Positions 19,141 to 27,360 of a stretch of 64,000 nt of DNA are shown piece by piece; position 1 is the first letter of the stretch; each line of letters starts with the position of its first letter. This stretch comes from Poseidonibacter lekithochrous (lineage in GTDB: Bacteria; Campylobacterota; Campylobacteria; Campylobacterales; Arcobacteraceae). The DNA lies in contig NZ_JAHKQT010000023.1 in NCBI RefSeq assembly GCF_018861145.1, positions 1 through 64,000 of the forward strand, in the 5' to 3' direction. The notes under the pieces are model-generated. The model had not been told where the DNA came from, searched no databases, and saw nothing but the letters and a program-made list of their open reading frames with translations. The position numbers were made by a program, and so were the translations under genes.

Positions 19141-19566
19141 ATGGATATAGAAGTTTTAAAAAATTTAGTTGATTATGGTGTTATTGCACTATTAGTTTTT
19201 ATGAGTTTTCTCTCTGTTTGGTTTTTTATTGAAAGATTGTTTTTCTATAAAAAAATTGATGTAAAGTCTTTTAAAAATAAAAAATCCTTAGATATTGCTC
19301 TTACAAAACATTTAACTATTATAGGTACTATTGCTTCTAATTCACCTTATATAGGCTTATTAGGTACGGTATTAGCTATTATGCTAACATTTTTTACTAT
19401 GGGAAATGGTGATATTGAAGCTGCAAAGATTATGAGCTCACTTGCTCTTGCTTTAAAAGCAACAGCTGCTGGATTAGTTGTAGCCATTATTTCTCAAATT
19501 TTTTATAATATCTTAGGAAGATATGCAGAAGTTTTAGAGAGTGAATATGAAACTGAAGAAGTTTGA
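19141..19566 (+). CDS. exbB: Biopolymer transport protein ExbB (TonB energiser)
   Basis: 141 aa, the short Campylobacterota form. Three membrane helices: about 10-30, then 60-82 (IGTIASNSPYIGLLGTVLAIMLTF) and 98-122 (ALALKATAAGLVVAIISQIFYNIL). The MotA/TolQ/ExbB domain motif GLLGTV is present. It forms the proton-driven motor with ExbD that energises TonB. It starts 4 bp after the upstream gene and overlaps exbD. Confidence 0.93.
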   Translation: MDIEVLKNLVDYGVIALLVFMSFLSVWFFIERLFFYKKIDVKSFKNKKSLDIALTKHLTIIGTIASNSPYIGLLGTVLAIMLTFFTMGNGDIEAAKIMSSLALALKATAAGLVVAIISQIFYNILGRYAEVLESEYETEEV

Positions 19567-19924
19567 ATCAATAAATGTAATACCTTTTATTGATGTATTA
19601 TTAGTTTTACTTACGATTGTTTTATTAACTTCAACTTTTATATCTAAAGGTATTATTCCAGTATCTCTTCCTAGTGCTGATAACGCAGATGATATAAAAG
19701 TAAAAAAAGAAGTAGTTATTACAATAACAAAAGATAATACATTACATGTAAATAAAGAAATAACAGGTCTTGAAAATATTCAAGAGCATATTCTAAGTTT
19801 GCCAAAAGATACTCCTGTTCATATAAATAGTGATAAAGACTCAAAATTTGAAACTTTTGTAAACTTACTAGATATGTTAAAAAAACATGATTATTCAAAT
19901 GTTTCAATAGTTACTGAAAAATGA
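19547..19924 (+). CDS. exbD: Biopolymer transport protein ExbD
   Basis: 125 aa from the ATG at 19547 (AGAGAG upstream); a GTG two codons earlier is possible. Single membrane helix with the essential aspartate in NVIPFIDVLLVLLTIVLLTSTF, then a periplasmic ExbD/TolR domain. Overlaps exbB by 20 bp and tonB by 4 bp (ATGA), so all three are coupled. Confidence 0.93.
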   Translation: MKLKKFESINVIPFIDVLLVLLTIVLLTSTFISKGIIPVSLPSADNADDIKVKKEVVITITKDNTLHVNKEITGLENIQEHILSLPKDTPVHINSDKDSKFETFVNLLDMLKKHDYSNVSIVTEK

Positions 19925-20661
19925 TGCGATATTTAAACTCTTTTTTAATTACATTTTTTATATATACAAGTGTAATTATCGCTTTTATTACAATTTTTGC
20001 AGATGATAAAATTATTATAAAAAAAGAAAAAAACTTACCACAAACTATTTCTTTAAGACATGTTGAACTAATGCCTGTTCCCAAGTTTGAAAAAAAAGAA
20101 GAGCTTAAAAAAGAAGAGCCAAAGAGAGTGGAAGCAAAAAAAATAGAAAAGAAAAAAGTGATTAAGAAAAAGGTAGTTAAGAAAATAGAGAAAAAAAAGC
20201 CTAAAAAGAAAAAAGATATAAAAAAGAAAATTGTTAGGAAGATAGAAAAAAAGAAAGTAGAAAAAACAGTTGTTAAGAAAGAGGTTTTAAAAGAAACAAT
20301 TATAACAAAACCAACAATTATTGCTAACCCTAGTATTCAAAAGCCTATAAAGCAAAAAGTAATAAATGAAGAAAAAGATGTTGAGCAAGATTATTTAGAC
20401 AAATATTTAAGGTTAATTAGAAATCAAATCAAGCAAAATGTACATTATCCCAAAAGTGCAAAAAGACTAAGAATTCAAGGAATCGTAAACGTAAAGTTTA
20501 CTTTAAGAAGTAATGGAAAAGTTGATAATATAGTGATTTTAAGTGGTCACAGTAGATTGAAAAAATCTACTATAAATGCAGTAAAAGATGCAGCATCATC
20601 TTTTCCTAAAATTAAAAAAGATATTACAATTCAATTACCAATTGAATATAAGCTTATTTAG
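19921..20661 (+). CDS. tonB: TonB energy-transducing protein
   Basis: 246 aa. One N-terminal membrane anchor (about 5-24). Then an extremely Lys/Glu-rich rigid spacer (about 55-120), where proline would be expected in E. coli TonB. C-terminal TonB domain (about 160-246: YLRLIRNQIKQNVHYPKSAKRLRIQGIVNVKFTLRSNG ... LPIEYKLI), which contacts the receptor's TonB box. Last gene of the uptake operon; it ends 5 bp from the convergent HAD gene. Confidence 0.93.
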   Translation: MMRYLNSFLITFFIYTSVIIAFITIFADDKIIIKKEKNLPQTISLRHVELMPVPKFEKKEELKKEEPKRVEAKKIEKKKVIKKKVVKKIEKKKPKKKKDIKKKIVRKIEKKKVEKTVVKKEVLKETIITKPTIIANPSIQKPIKQKVINEEKDVEQDYLDKYLRLIRNQIKQNVHYPKSAKRLRIQGIVNVKFTLRSNGKVDNIVILSGHSRLKKSTINAVKDAASSFPKIKKDITIQLPIEYKLI

Positions 20662-20666
20662 ATTAA

Positions 20667-21296
20667 TTAAGAGTTTTTAAACTTTTCATAGATTTTATTT
20701 TCTAATTCTTTAACAGTTTCAATTGCATCTTTCTCATGATTTGAAAATCCCCAGTTAACTAAAACTGAATCAACTCCAGCTTTTGTAGCAGCAATAATAT
20801 CTTTATGTGAATCGCCAATCATTTGAGCATTTGTATTTTCTACAGAATATTTATTTAATATTTTATTTACCATTTCTGGATGCGGTTTGGGATTTTTAAC
20901 ACTATCGTAACCTAAAATAGTGGAAAAATGCTTACCAATACCAACATGGTCTAACATTTTTTTAGCATAAATCGAGTTTGCATTCGTAGCAACTGCGAGT
21001 CTAAAGTCACCTTTTAAATCAGAAATTAAATCATAGATTCCATCATATAAAACTAAGTCTGTTAAACAATGTTTATTATAATATTCTTCAAAAAGTTTTG
21101 TTTGTTGTTGTGTAAACTCTTTAGTTCCATAAAAAAATTCTGCAGAATTTATATTAGGTTCATTAACTTTTTCTAAGATGTATTCTTTTTCTAATTTCTC
21201 AAATCCTAGATTTTCTCTTACATAATTTATTGTATTAGTAATTGCAAAACCACTATCTATTAAAGTTCCATCCATATCAAACATAATTAAACGCAT
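20667..21296 (-). CDS. HAD-family hydrolase, phosphoglycolate phosphatase-like
   Basis: 209 aa. HAD motif I FDMDGTLID (6-14), motif II with ATNANSIYAKKML, motif III lysine in YDSVKNPKPHP and motif IV MIGDSHKDIIAA. The alpha-helical cap lies between motifs I and II. It resembles Gph, but the substrate is not certain. It is the last host gene before the prophage and its 5' end is intact. Confidence 0.88.
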   Translation of the reverse strand: MRLIMFDMDGTLIDSGFAITNTINYVRENLGFEKLEKEYILEKVNEPNINSAEFFYGTKEFTQQQTKLFEEYYNKHCLTDLVLYDGIYDLISDLKGDFRLAVATNANSIYAKKMLDHVGIGKHFSTILGYDSVKNPKPHPEMVNKILNKYSVENTNAQMIGDSHKDIIAATKAGVDSVLVNWGFSNHEKDAIETVKELENKIYEKFKNS

Positions 21297-21440
21297 ATAT
21301 CATTATCCTATAGTATTTATATTTGCGTATTATATGATTAAAAATATAAAGTAAGATTAAAGTTTATAATAAAATAGAATATAGGATAATTTTTATCTTG
21401 ATTTAACAAAAATTTAACAAATATTAAATAAAACCTTATT
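21297..21440. other. Left prophage/host junction region (candidate attL)
   Basis: Lies between the HAD gene start and the integrase stop. ATTATCCTATA at 21302-21312 is matched by its exact complement TATAGGATAAT at 21379-21389. TATCCTAT (21304-21311) also recurs in direct orientation at 33814-33821 near the other end of the element. No longer direct repeat between the two ends was found by eye, so the exact attachment core is unresolved. Confidence 0.3.
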
Positions 21441-22541
21441 TTAGGCAGTTATAGATAAACTGTTACAATTCTTGTTACTAAAAATATCAATTTTGCTATC
21501 AAAATCAACCATTTCAGAAGGTATAAACTTATTATAATGAAGAATTAACATTCTTAAATCTTTATGACCTAGCCAAGCTGATATTTGATTTAAACTAAAC
21601 TTTTGAGATTTAATCATATTAGTGGCGAAGGTATGGCGAGTATTATATATTACTTTTTTAGGGATATTAAGCCTTTTTAAAAGTGGATACCATTTATGAT
21701 TATTCAAATTTGAATTTAACAAGTTACAATAATTATCAGTTAAAAATACATAAGTTTTTAAACCCGTGATTTTCTTTTGATTTTGTAAATATGGAATCAA
21801 AATATCAAACAATGGAATATATCTATTTTTACCATTCTTTGGAGACCCCTCAGCGTAATCGCCACGTGTAGCATTTATATATATTCTTTTATTAATAAAA
21901 TCTATATTTTGCCACTTAAGAGCAAATAATTCTCCAGTTCTAGCACCAGTGTAAAAAGCAGTAGCTAAAAAATTTTTAAAATACCCATTTGCATTAGATA
22001 AAATTAAATCTACTTCATAAGATGTAAAAGGCTCAATATCAATAACTTTATTTCTTGGAGCAAATATATTACTACAAGGATTTTTAATTATTACATCATC
22101 TTGTAGAGCTTCATTAAATATACCTTTAAAAACTCCTAAATATAATTTAAAAGCTGAAGTTTTAACATTTAATGAATATAAATAGTTTTTTATTTCACTT
22201 GTATTAATTTTATTAATTTCTAATGATCCAAATAAAATATTTAATTTAATTACAGTATTAGTATAATTTTGTAAAGTAGAATGTTTTAAATATTTTTTAG
22301 TATTCAAATAACAATTACTATAATATTCAAATGTTTTAACTTTTTCTTCTTTTATATTTAAAAGAATTTCCCCATTTATAATTTTTTGTCTTAAATAGGG
22401 GAGAATATCTTTTTTAACATTATCTAATTCATTATGATAATATTTTGTTTTTTGTATATATCTTTTTCCATTAACCGAGATATTCAGATAAAGAAACGGG
22501 CTGTTTTTTCTCTTGAACAATGTTCCTTTTGAAACTTTCAT
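21441..22541 (-). CDS. int: Phage tyrosine integrase
   Basis: 366 aa. N-terminal arm and core-binding domains (about 1-165; SAM-like around 68-160). Catalytic domain: first Arg R201 in YTGARTGEL, beta-hairpin lysine near 235, box II YNTRHTFAT (R302), H326 in WLGHKD and nucleophile Y336 in LHYNKF. The usual His of HxxR is Tyr here, a variant known in phage integrases. It lies at the left edge of the prophage. It overlaps the upstream helix-turn-helix gene by 71 bp. It probably integrates the circular replicative form; tyrosine integrases are unusual in the best-studied filamentous phages, which often use host XerCD. Confidence 0.93.
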   Translation of the reverse strand: MKVSKGTLFKRKNSPFLYLNISVNGKRYIQKTKYYHNELDNVKKDILPYLRQKIINGEILLNIKEEKVKTFEYYSNCYLNTKKYLKHSTLQNYTNTVIKLNILFGSLEINKINTSEIKNYLYSLNVKTSAFKLYLGVFKGIFNEALQDDVIIKNPCSNIFAPRNKVIDIEPFTSYEVDLILSNANGYFKNFLATAFYTGARTGELFALKWQNIDFINKRIYINATRGDYAEGSPKNGKNRYIPLFDILIPYLQNQKKITGLKTYVFLTDNYCNLLNSNLNNHKWYPLLKRLNIPKKVIYNTRHTFATNMIKSQKFSLNQISAWLGHKDLRMLILHYNKFIPSEMVDFDSKIDIFSNKNCNSLSITA

Positions 22542-22722
22542 TTTTATGTTTTCCTTTTTGAGTATTTAAAAAGAAAGTAATTGCTAAATCACTAAATAAG
22601 ATTTTACCTTTTTCTAATTGATAGTAATGTTTTCCAATTTTCATTTCTTTTTTTTTCTTGTAAAGTGTATTTTTACTATATTTAACTATTTTTGATAATT
22701 CATCTATCGTATATAATGTCAA
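22471..22722 (-). CDS. Helix-turn-helix protein, possible excisionase
   Basis: 83 aa. The N-terminal TLYTIDELSKIVKYSKNTLYKKKKEM reads as a MerR/AlpA-like helix-turn-helix (ID-E-L-S-K-x-V-x-Y-S). The C-terminal part is basic and polar. It sits directly upstream of int and overlaps it, the usual place for an excisionase or directionality factor. The function is inferred from position and fold only. Confidence 0.6.
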   Translation of the reverse strand: MTLYTIDELSKIVKYSKNTLYKKKKEMKIGKHYYQLEKGKILFSDLAITFFLNTQKGKHKNESFKRNIVQEKKQPVSLSEYLG

Positions 22723-22742
22723 TTTCTATCCTTTTTTATTAT

Positions 22743-22910
22743 TTAATCTTTAAAATCATGCTCATAAACTTCATAATTTTTAGTAAAACTTATATTCAAT
22801 GTATCAAAAGTAAAAAGCAATCTAACATAAGAGTACAAACCTAAAAATAGCCAAGAAATAGGAAACAATAAAAGAGTTACTATAAACTTTATTATAAATT
22901 TTAGTATCAT
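22743..22910 (-). CDS. Small phage membrane protein
   Basis: 55 aa (MILKFIIKFIVTLLLFPISW...HDFKD). One long hydrophobic helix (about 4-30) followed by a short polar tail. The start overlaps the preceding gene's stop by ATGA, supporting real translation. Not recognised. Confidence 0.55.
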   Translation of the reverse strand: MILKFIIKFIVTLLLFPISWLFLGLYSYVRLLFTFDTLNISFTKNYEVYEHDFKD

Positions 22911-23158
22911 TTTATATCCTTATTTATATTAAATTTATTGTTCAAAAATATTAAAGCTGGTAAAGCGATAGCTAACATATTTAATTTTTGCATTCTATCA
23001 AAAGATTGAAATTCAGGAGTTTTATTATATTCGCTATATAATGATTTTTTTTCATACTTATTTAGAAAGATAATATCTTCTTTTGATAAGCTTGAATAAC
23101 CTAATGTTTTACGTTTTTTCTTTAAATCATTTAATCTTTTGTCTTTAAATATATTCAT
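22907..23158 (-). CDS. Hypothetical phage protein
   Basis: 83 aa. Basic N-terminal half (DKRLNDLKKKRKTLG), then one predicted hydrophobic segment (LNMLAIALPALIFLNN) near the C-terminus. Overlaps both neighbours by four bases. No family recognised; it is part of the post-replication small-gene cluster of the prophage. Confidence 0.55.
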   Translation of the reverse strand: MNIFKDKRLNDLKKKRKTLGYSSLSKEDIIFLNKYEKKSLYSEYNKTPEFQSFDRMQKLNMLAIALPALIFLNNKFNINKDIK

Positions 23159-23400
23159 TGTTTTATTTCCTTTTTTATATTAAATTTATTTTTATATTCT
23201 TCAAATCTTTCTTTTAAACTTTGTTCAGCTTGTTTAAACGAAGTGAAAGAAAATATCTTTGTATATTTATATGTATAATCAAAAAATAGAAAAGTTTCTT
23301 TTTCAGTTGTACTAAATGATTTAATTTTAAAAAGTAAATAATCATCTAAAGTATAATACTTTGTGAATGTTTCATTTTTTTGTATTATTGTATTTAACAT
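23155..23400 (-). CDS. Hypothetical phage protein
   Basis: 81 aa, rich in Tyr, Phe and Lys, predicted soluble. The C-terminal half is helical (SFKQAEQSLKERFEEYKNKF). Not recognised. Same strand and close spacing as its neighbours in the prophage operon. Confidence 0.55.
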   Translation of the reverse strand: MLNTIIQKNETFTKYYTLDDYLLFKIKSFSTTEKETFLFFDYTYKYTKIFSFTSFKQAEQSLKERFEEYKNKFNIKKEIKQ

Positions 23401-23411
23401 TTTTTATCTTC

Positions 23412-23804
23412 TTAATTAAAATTAAATAAACTATTTTCATTAAAATTATCTATTATTTTAGTTTTATTTCGTATTTTTTTAATATCTTTTTTTAAACTTC
23501 TAATTTTATTTAATGATAAATTATCATTTTCTATTTTTTTATAAATATTTTTTATATTTTCTTCATCATTCAAAACAACTTTGATTTTTTGTTGTTGAAT
23601 ATCTTTAAATATAATCTTTTCTACATTTAAAAGAATAAAATCTATTTTCTTTAAATTTGTAGTCATAGCAGTGTATATTAGACCTTTGCATGAGATAACT
23701 ACACAAACAATACATTTTACTGATATAAAACATTTTGTATCATGTGAGTAAACTAAACCTTTTAATCTTACATAATCATCTATTTTTATTATTGAATTTT
23801 TCAT
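23412..23804 (-). CDS. Hypothetical phage protein downstream of rep
   Basis: 130 aa. The N-terminal half is beta-rich with four cysteines (CFISVKCIVCVVISC), and the C-terminal half is a charged helix rich in Lys, Asn and Ile. It begins 4 bp after rep. A replication accessory role is possible from position only. Confidence 0.5.
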   Translation of the reverse strand: MKNSIIKIDDYVRLKGLVYSHDTKCFISVKCIVCVVISCKGLIYTAMTTNLKKIDFILLNVEKIIFKDIQQQKIKVVLNDEENIKNIYKKIENDNLSLNKIRSLKKDIKKIRNKTKIIDNFNENSLFNFN

Positions 23805-23808
23805 AATT

Positions 23809-25113
23809 TTAAAATCCTAATTGTTCAGCAGTTTTAACTACATCTATTATTTTAAATTCGCCCGTTTCTAAATCTATATATTCTTCTTTTTCTGTGTATA
23901 AATCATTTGTGATTGTTACTTGATAAGTTACATCAAGGAAGCCACGTTTTACCATTTCATTTGCTGCAATTTGTAAATGTTTTGTATCTTGAAACTCTAT
24001 TGAATCTTTAATTTGTGAATAATATTTTTCTAATTGGTAATCTTTTAATTGTCTTGGAATGATTGGTAAAAGCATAAATTTATTCTGAGTATCTGAAAAA
24101 GAGTATTTTTCAAATTCATTAACATAAACAGTTAAAGCTTTTTTATATTCTTCTTTTTTATATGCTAGTTTAAAAGTTCTATTACTTTTAATTCTTTTGT
24201 GAATTACTGATTCAGCGTTTTTTTCCCATAAGATAACCTCTTCAACTTCTTGCGTATCTACATTATATTTCATGTAAGAAAAAGTATTATCATTGAATAC
24301 TCTTTTTAATGCAGATTGATTATCTTTTGAATAGTATCTTGATACATCAAGATAAGAAGAACTTGATTTAAAAAAGTGTCTTACTTTTCTATAAATAGTT
24401 ATAGGTAGTCTAAGACTACGAGAACATAAAAACCTTCTTATGTTATGTTTCATGTACCAATAAGAAGCGTATTGTATAGATTTATCATTTTCGTTTTTAA
24501 ATGTTTTTGTTACATATTTCATAATATAAGCAACAGCACCACCCGCAGAGTTATACCAAGTGTATTTAAAATCTAAAGATTTTCTATTATTACCCCATCT
24601 TACTTTATTTGTGAAATATTCATAATATTTATTTTTAACTTCTAAAATATATTCTTTTGGTAAGAACAACATTGCGTGCATGTGTGGAACACCGCTTTTA
24701 TGAGGTTCATAAACTCTAAAATAAGGTAAACTAAAACCTACATCTTTTCTAAGTCTTTGAAAAACTTGTATATTAGTAAATTTATTCCAAATTTGCGTAA
24801 GTTCTTTTGCAGTTTCATTAGGATTAATTTTTAATTGTCCTAATCTATTTTTTGCATGATATTTACTAGGAGCAGTAAGAGTAATAAAAACGGGTTTTAA
24901 TCCTAATTCTTTTGCATAGTCAAAAATTGAATTAATTCTATTATTCATTTCAGCGAAATATTTTTCAGGGTTTATATTTGCAGAGTAAGTAAAATCTAAA
25001 GCCGTTTTATTTTCTCCGAAATCAAAGTCTGATAAATTATCTATGATCCATTGTTTTTGTTTTTTTAATTTTTCATCAAAAAATATAATATCTTCTTTTG
25101 TAATTCCATACAT
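23809..25113 (-). CDS. Rolling-circle replication initiator (HUH endonuclease, gpII/gpA-like)
   Basis: 434 aa. HUH motif 1 is VFITLTAPS (75-83). Motif 2 has His144 and His146 in GVPHMHAMLF. Motif 3 is AYIMKYVTK with Tyr196 and Tyr200 separated by three residues, as in the two-tyrosine phiX174 gpA/P2 A class. It would nick the plus strand at the origin and start rolling-circle replication of the ssDNA phage genome. The RBS GAGGTAAC matches those of other genes of this phage. The structured intergenic region directly upstream is the likely target. Confidence 0.88.
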   Translation of the reverse strand: MYGITKEDIIFFDEKLKKQKQWIIDNLSDFDFGENKTALDFTYSANINPEKYFAEMNNRINSIFDYAKELGLKPVFITLTAPSKYHAKNRLGQLKINPNETAKELTQIWNKFTNIQVFQRLRKDVGFSLPYFRVYEPHKSGVPHMHAMLFLPKEYILEVKNKYYEYFTNKVRWGNNRKSLDFKYTWYNSAGGAVAYIMKYVTKTFKNENDKSIQYASYWYMKHNIRRFLCSRSLRLPITIYRKVRHFFKSSSSYLDVSRYYSKDNQSALKRVFNDNTFSYMKYNVDTQEVEEVILWEKNAESVIHKRIKSNRTFKLAYKKEEYKKALTVYVNEFEKYSFSDTQNKFMLLPIIPRQLKDYQLEKYYSQIKDSIEFQDTKHLQIAANEMVKRGFLDVTYQVTITNDLYTEKEEYIDLETGEFKIIDVVKTAEQLGF

Positions 25114-25410
25114 GTTTTGTTACCTCTTATATTTAATTTTTTTAGGTGTAGTAACTTTTTTAAAAGTAATCAAGGAAACCTCTGCGCTCGTACCTCGCTT
25201 ATCAGTTTCATTTTCTTATCTTTATATTTAGTTCTACTATTCTTCTTTTTATGTTTGGTGTTACCCTAAAGGGTCGGGCTTGAATCCTACGGACTGATAA
25301 CTGCGAGCTAACGTCTCCGTACTATCAACAGTAACTGTTCTAATCCCTAACACGCCAAAGGCTTATCTTAACTTTTAGGAAGGGTTTAATCTAAACTGTA
25401 TTTAAATTTA

Positions 25411-25482
25411 AAAACGTACCTTATTTTAATTTTAAATAAAGTTTTTATATATTGAAAGACTGAAAAAATTAAAACGTACCTT
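25411..25482. repeat. Direct repeat AAAACGTACCTT, 60-bp spacing
   Basis: Identical 12-mers at 25411-25422 and 25471-25482 in the AT-rich half of the phage intergenic region. They could be iteron-like Rep sites or repeated promoter elements for rep. Confidence 0.55.
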
Positions 25483-25578
25483 TTTTAATTCTTTAAGTAT
25501 TTTAATATATAAACGAAAAACTAGTTATATTCCTATTCTTTTATTTTTCTATTCTTTTTCGCCAAAAGAACCAAAAGC

Positions 25579-25607
25579 AAAAAAAAATAATCGCCAATGG
25601 CTTGATT
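25579..25607 (-). terminator. Candidate terminator of the phage morphogenesis operon
   Basis: On the minus strand a bulged hairpin (AATC-aa-GCCATTGGC-GATT) is followed by A and then nine T residues. It begins 17 bp after the stop of the last small gene behind the secretin. Confidence 0.45.
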
Positions 25608-25623
25608 TAGCTATCACTTTAAA

Positions 25624-25854
25624 TTAATGTCTAAATTCATAAATTGTTAATGTTTCTAATTGCGTTTTAATACAGTCATAATCATGTTTTAAATGCCTTA
25701 ATTCATCTAAACTATTAAAAAACGATTTTTTAGAATTAAAATCAGCTTTTATAAAAAGTGTTTTAATTTCATCTATACAAATTATGATTTTTGTTTCTTT
25801 TAACATTAAGTTTGTGTTTAGCTTTTCTATTCTTTGTTTCATTTCGTTATGCAT
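25624..25854 (-). CDS. Hypothetical phage protein, coiled-coil-like
   Basis: 76 aa, mostly charged and helical (MKQRIEKLNTNLMLKETKI ... LRHLKHDYDCIKTQLETL), suggesting a small coiled coil. Two bases separate it from the upstream gene. Not recognised. It lies between the secretin and the origin. Confidence 0.55.
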   Translation of the reverse strand: MHNEMKQRIEKLNTNLMLKETKIIICIDEIKTLFIKADFNSKKSFFNSLDELRHLKHDYDCIKTQLETLTIYEFRH

Positions 25855-25856
25855 TT

Positions 25857-26186
25857 TTATTCCTTATAACAGTCTATAAAATCTAAAGCCATATATAAAT
25901 ACATTTCAGAATCATTAAGCTTTGTGAATAAAAAAACATCATATGATGAAGTGAAAATATTTAAATTATCTCTTACAGTATTTAACCTATTTGAATAAAC
26001 AACACATCTATTTTTATATCGCTTTTTTCTAACATAAGCAGATTTTAAAAATTTATCATTTTTATTTTTTATTGTATTGATTTGTTTAAATGCGTCAAGC
26101 ATTGCAATACCACCTAAAATAGCTAAAGGATTAATATCCTTATCTGTTGTTGCAAGTGCAGAAGCATCAAAAATATTTTCATTCAT
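25857..26186 (-). CDS. Hypothetical phage protein
   Basis: 109 aa. A short hydrophobic stretch (NPLAILGGIAMLDAF) near residue 20 is followed by a basic segment (KSAYVRKKRYKNRC) and a C-terminal part rich in aromatic residues. Not recognised. It lies in the secretin operon. Confidence 0.5.
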   Translation of the reverse strand: MNENIFDASALATTDKDINPLAILGGIAMLDAFKQINTIKNKNDKFLKSAYVRKKRYKNRCVVYSNRLNTVRDNLNIFTSSYDVFLFTKLNDSEMYLYMALDFIDCYKE

Positions 26187-26211
26187 TTTTATTCCTTTTT
26201 ATTTTTTATTT

Positions 26212-27360
26212 TTATTCATTCACTAATTCAAAAACTACAGATAAATTAGTTTCTAAATTATCTTTACTTTCATATTTAAAAAGCCACCCTAAATAAGGTA
26301 TATCTGCAAGTAATGGAACTTTTGAAACTGATTCAATATTTTCTTTTTTATTAAGTCCCGTAAGTACAAGTAATTTTTTTAAAGGCATATGAAAAGATTG
26401 TTTAATATATTTCTTTGAAGTTGTAATTAAATTATCACTATCAGATATAACGTTAGATACATTTAATTCTAAATCTATATATACGTTATTATCTTTATAT
26501 ATATGCGGTGTAATTGTTATTTGTGTACCTATATCTTTATATTCATAGCTTTCTGTAGTTTTTGTGTCATCATCATCAATTGTTGTTGTACCACTTTTTA
26601 CAGGAACATTATCAACGACATTAAACACTGTTTCTTTTTCGTCTGAAAGTGTTAATGTTGGATTAGAAACAAAACTAGAAACTTCTTTTTTATCTAATAG
26701 TTTTAAGAAGCCATAGAAACCTTTTGAAGAATCAGGATCAACTGTATTTGTTACTGTAAAGGGATAAGAAACTAAGTTAAAAAAGAAGTTTGTATTATTT
26801 GAGAGATTTAAAAAAGAAGTATCAGAACCTAACTCTTTTAACTTATCTAAGTTTGTATCTATTATTGTAATTCTTAGTTTTAATTGTTTTGGAAGTGTGT
26901 CGATTGATTCAATCATTTCTTTAATTGATTTATATTCTTTTTCATTTGAACGTATTAAAAGTATCTTTGATGTTTTTATAAATTCAAACTTTATATTTTC
27001 GTATACAAGTAAGAAATTTTCAATATCAGAATATTTAACAAAATTAAGTTTAATACTTCTATATCTTGGACTTTCAACATAAACAATTTTTTTACTTACA
27101 ACATAAAGACCTTTAGTTTTTTCTATTACTAAACCTTTTAATTGCAATGCACTCCTGAACCCCTCAAATAAATATGATTTATTATCATTTATATGAAAAA
27201 CTATATTTTCATCTCTTAACTCTTCAGCTATAAGGATATTAATATTATTTGTTTCACTTGTATATGCTGCGAATGTAACTAAATCTAATTCTAAAGTTTC
27301 AGAATATAAATTAGTTATTAAAACCAATAAAACCGCTATTTTCATTACTATCTTTTTCAT
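26212..27360 (-). CDS. Phage-encoded secretin (pIV-like outer-membrane export channel)
   Basis: 382 aa. Signal peptide about 1-20 (ending LYS). N-terminal N0/N1-type domains (about 25-150), then the secretin domain (about 165-382: SFVSNPTLTLSDEKETVFNVVDNVPVKSGT, IGTQITITPHIYKDNNVYIDLELNVS) with the family-typical end VPLLADIPYLGWLFKYESKDN. It forms the outer-membrane channel for virion extrusion. Many inoviruses borrow a host secretin; this one carries its own, like Ff. It overlaps the Zot gene by 50 bp, as genes I and IV overlap in Ff. Confidence 0.92.
   Translation of the reverse strand: MKKIVMKIAVLLVLITNLYSETLELDLVTFAAYTSETNNINILIAEELRDENIVFHINDNKSYLFEGFRSALQLKGLVIEKTKGLYVVSKKIVYVESPRYRSIKLNFVKYSDIENFLLVYENIKFEFIKTSKILLIRSNEKEYKSIKEMIESIDTLPKQLKLRITIIDTNLDKLKELGSDTSFLNLSNNTNFFFNLVSYPFTVTNTVDPDSSKGFYGFLKLLDKKEVSSFVSNPTLTLSDEKETVFNVVDNVPVKSGTTTIDDDDTKTTESYEYKDIGTQITITPHIYKDNNVYIDLELNVSNVISDSDNLITTSKKYIKQSFHMPLKKLLVLTGLNKKENIESVSKVPLLADIPYLGWLFKYESKDNLETNLSVVFELVNE

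Larger units (their letters stand above)
25114..25623. other. Phage intergenic region: probable replication origin and packaging signal
   Basis: 510 bp without a gene. The 25180-25370 part is visibly GC-richer than the rest of the window and full of inverted repeats. A long stem pairs 25194-25206 (CTCGCTTATCAGT) with 25293-25307 (ACTGATAA-CT-GCGAG), enclosing ACCC-taaa-GGGT (25263-25274). Further hairpins are ACGGA/TCCGT (25289-25320), AACAGT-A-ACTGTT (25327-25339) and GCC-aaa-GGC (25354-25362). AAAACGTACCTT occurs twice exactly 60 bp apart (25411 and 25471). This matches the design of filamentous-phage intergenic regions, which hold both strand origins and the packaging hairpin. Confidence 0.7.
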
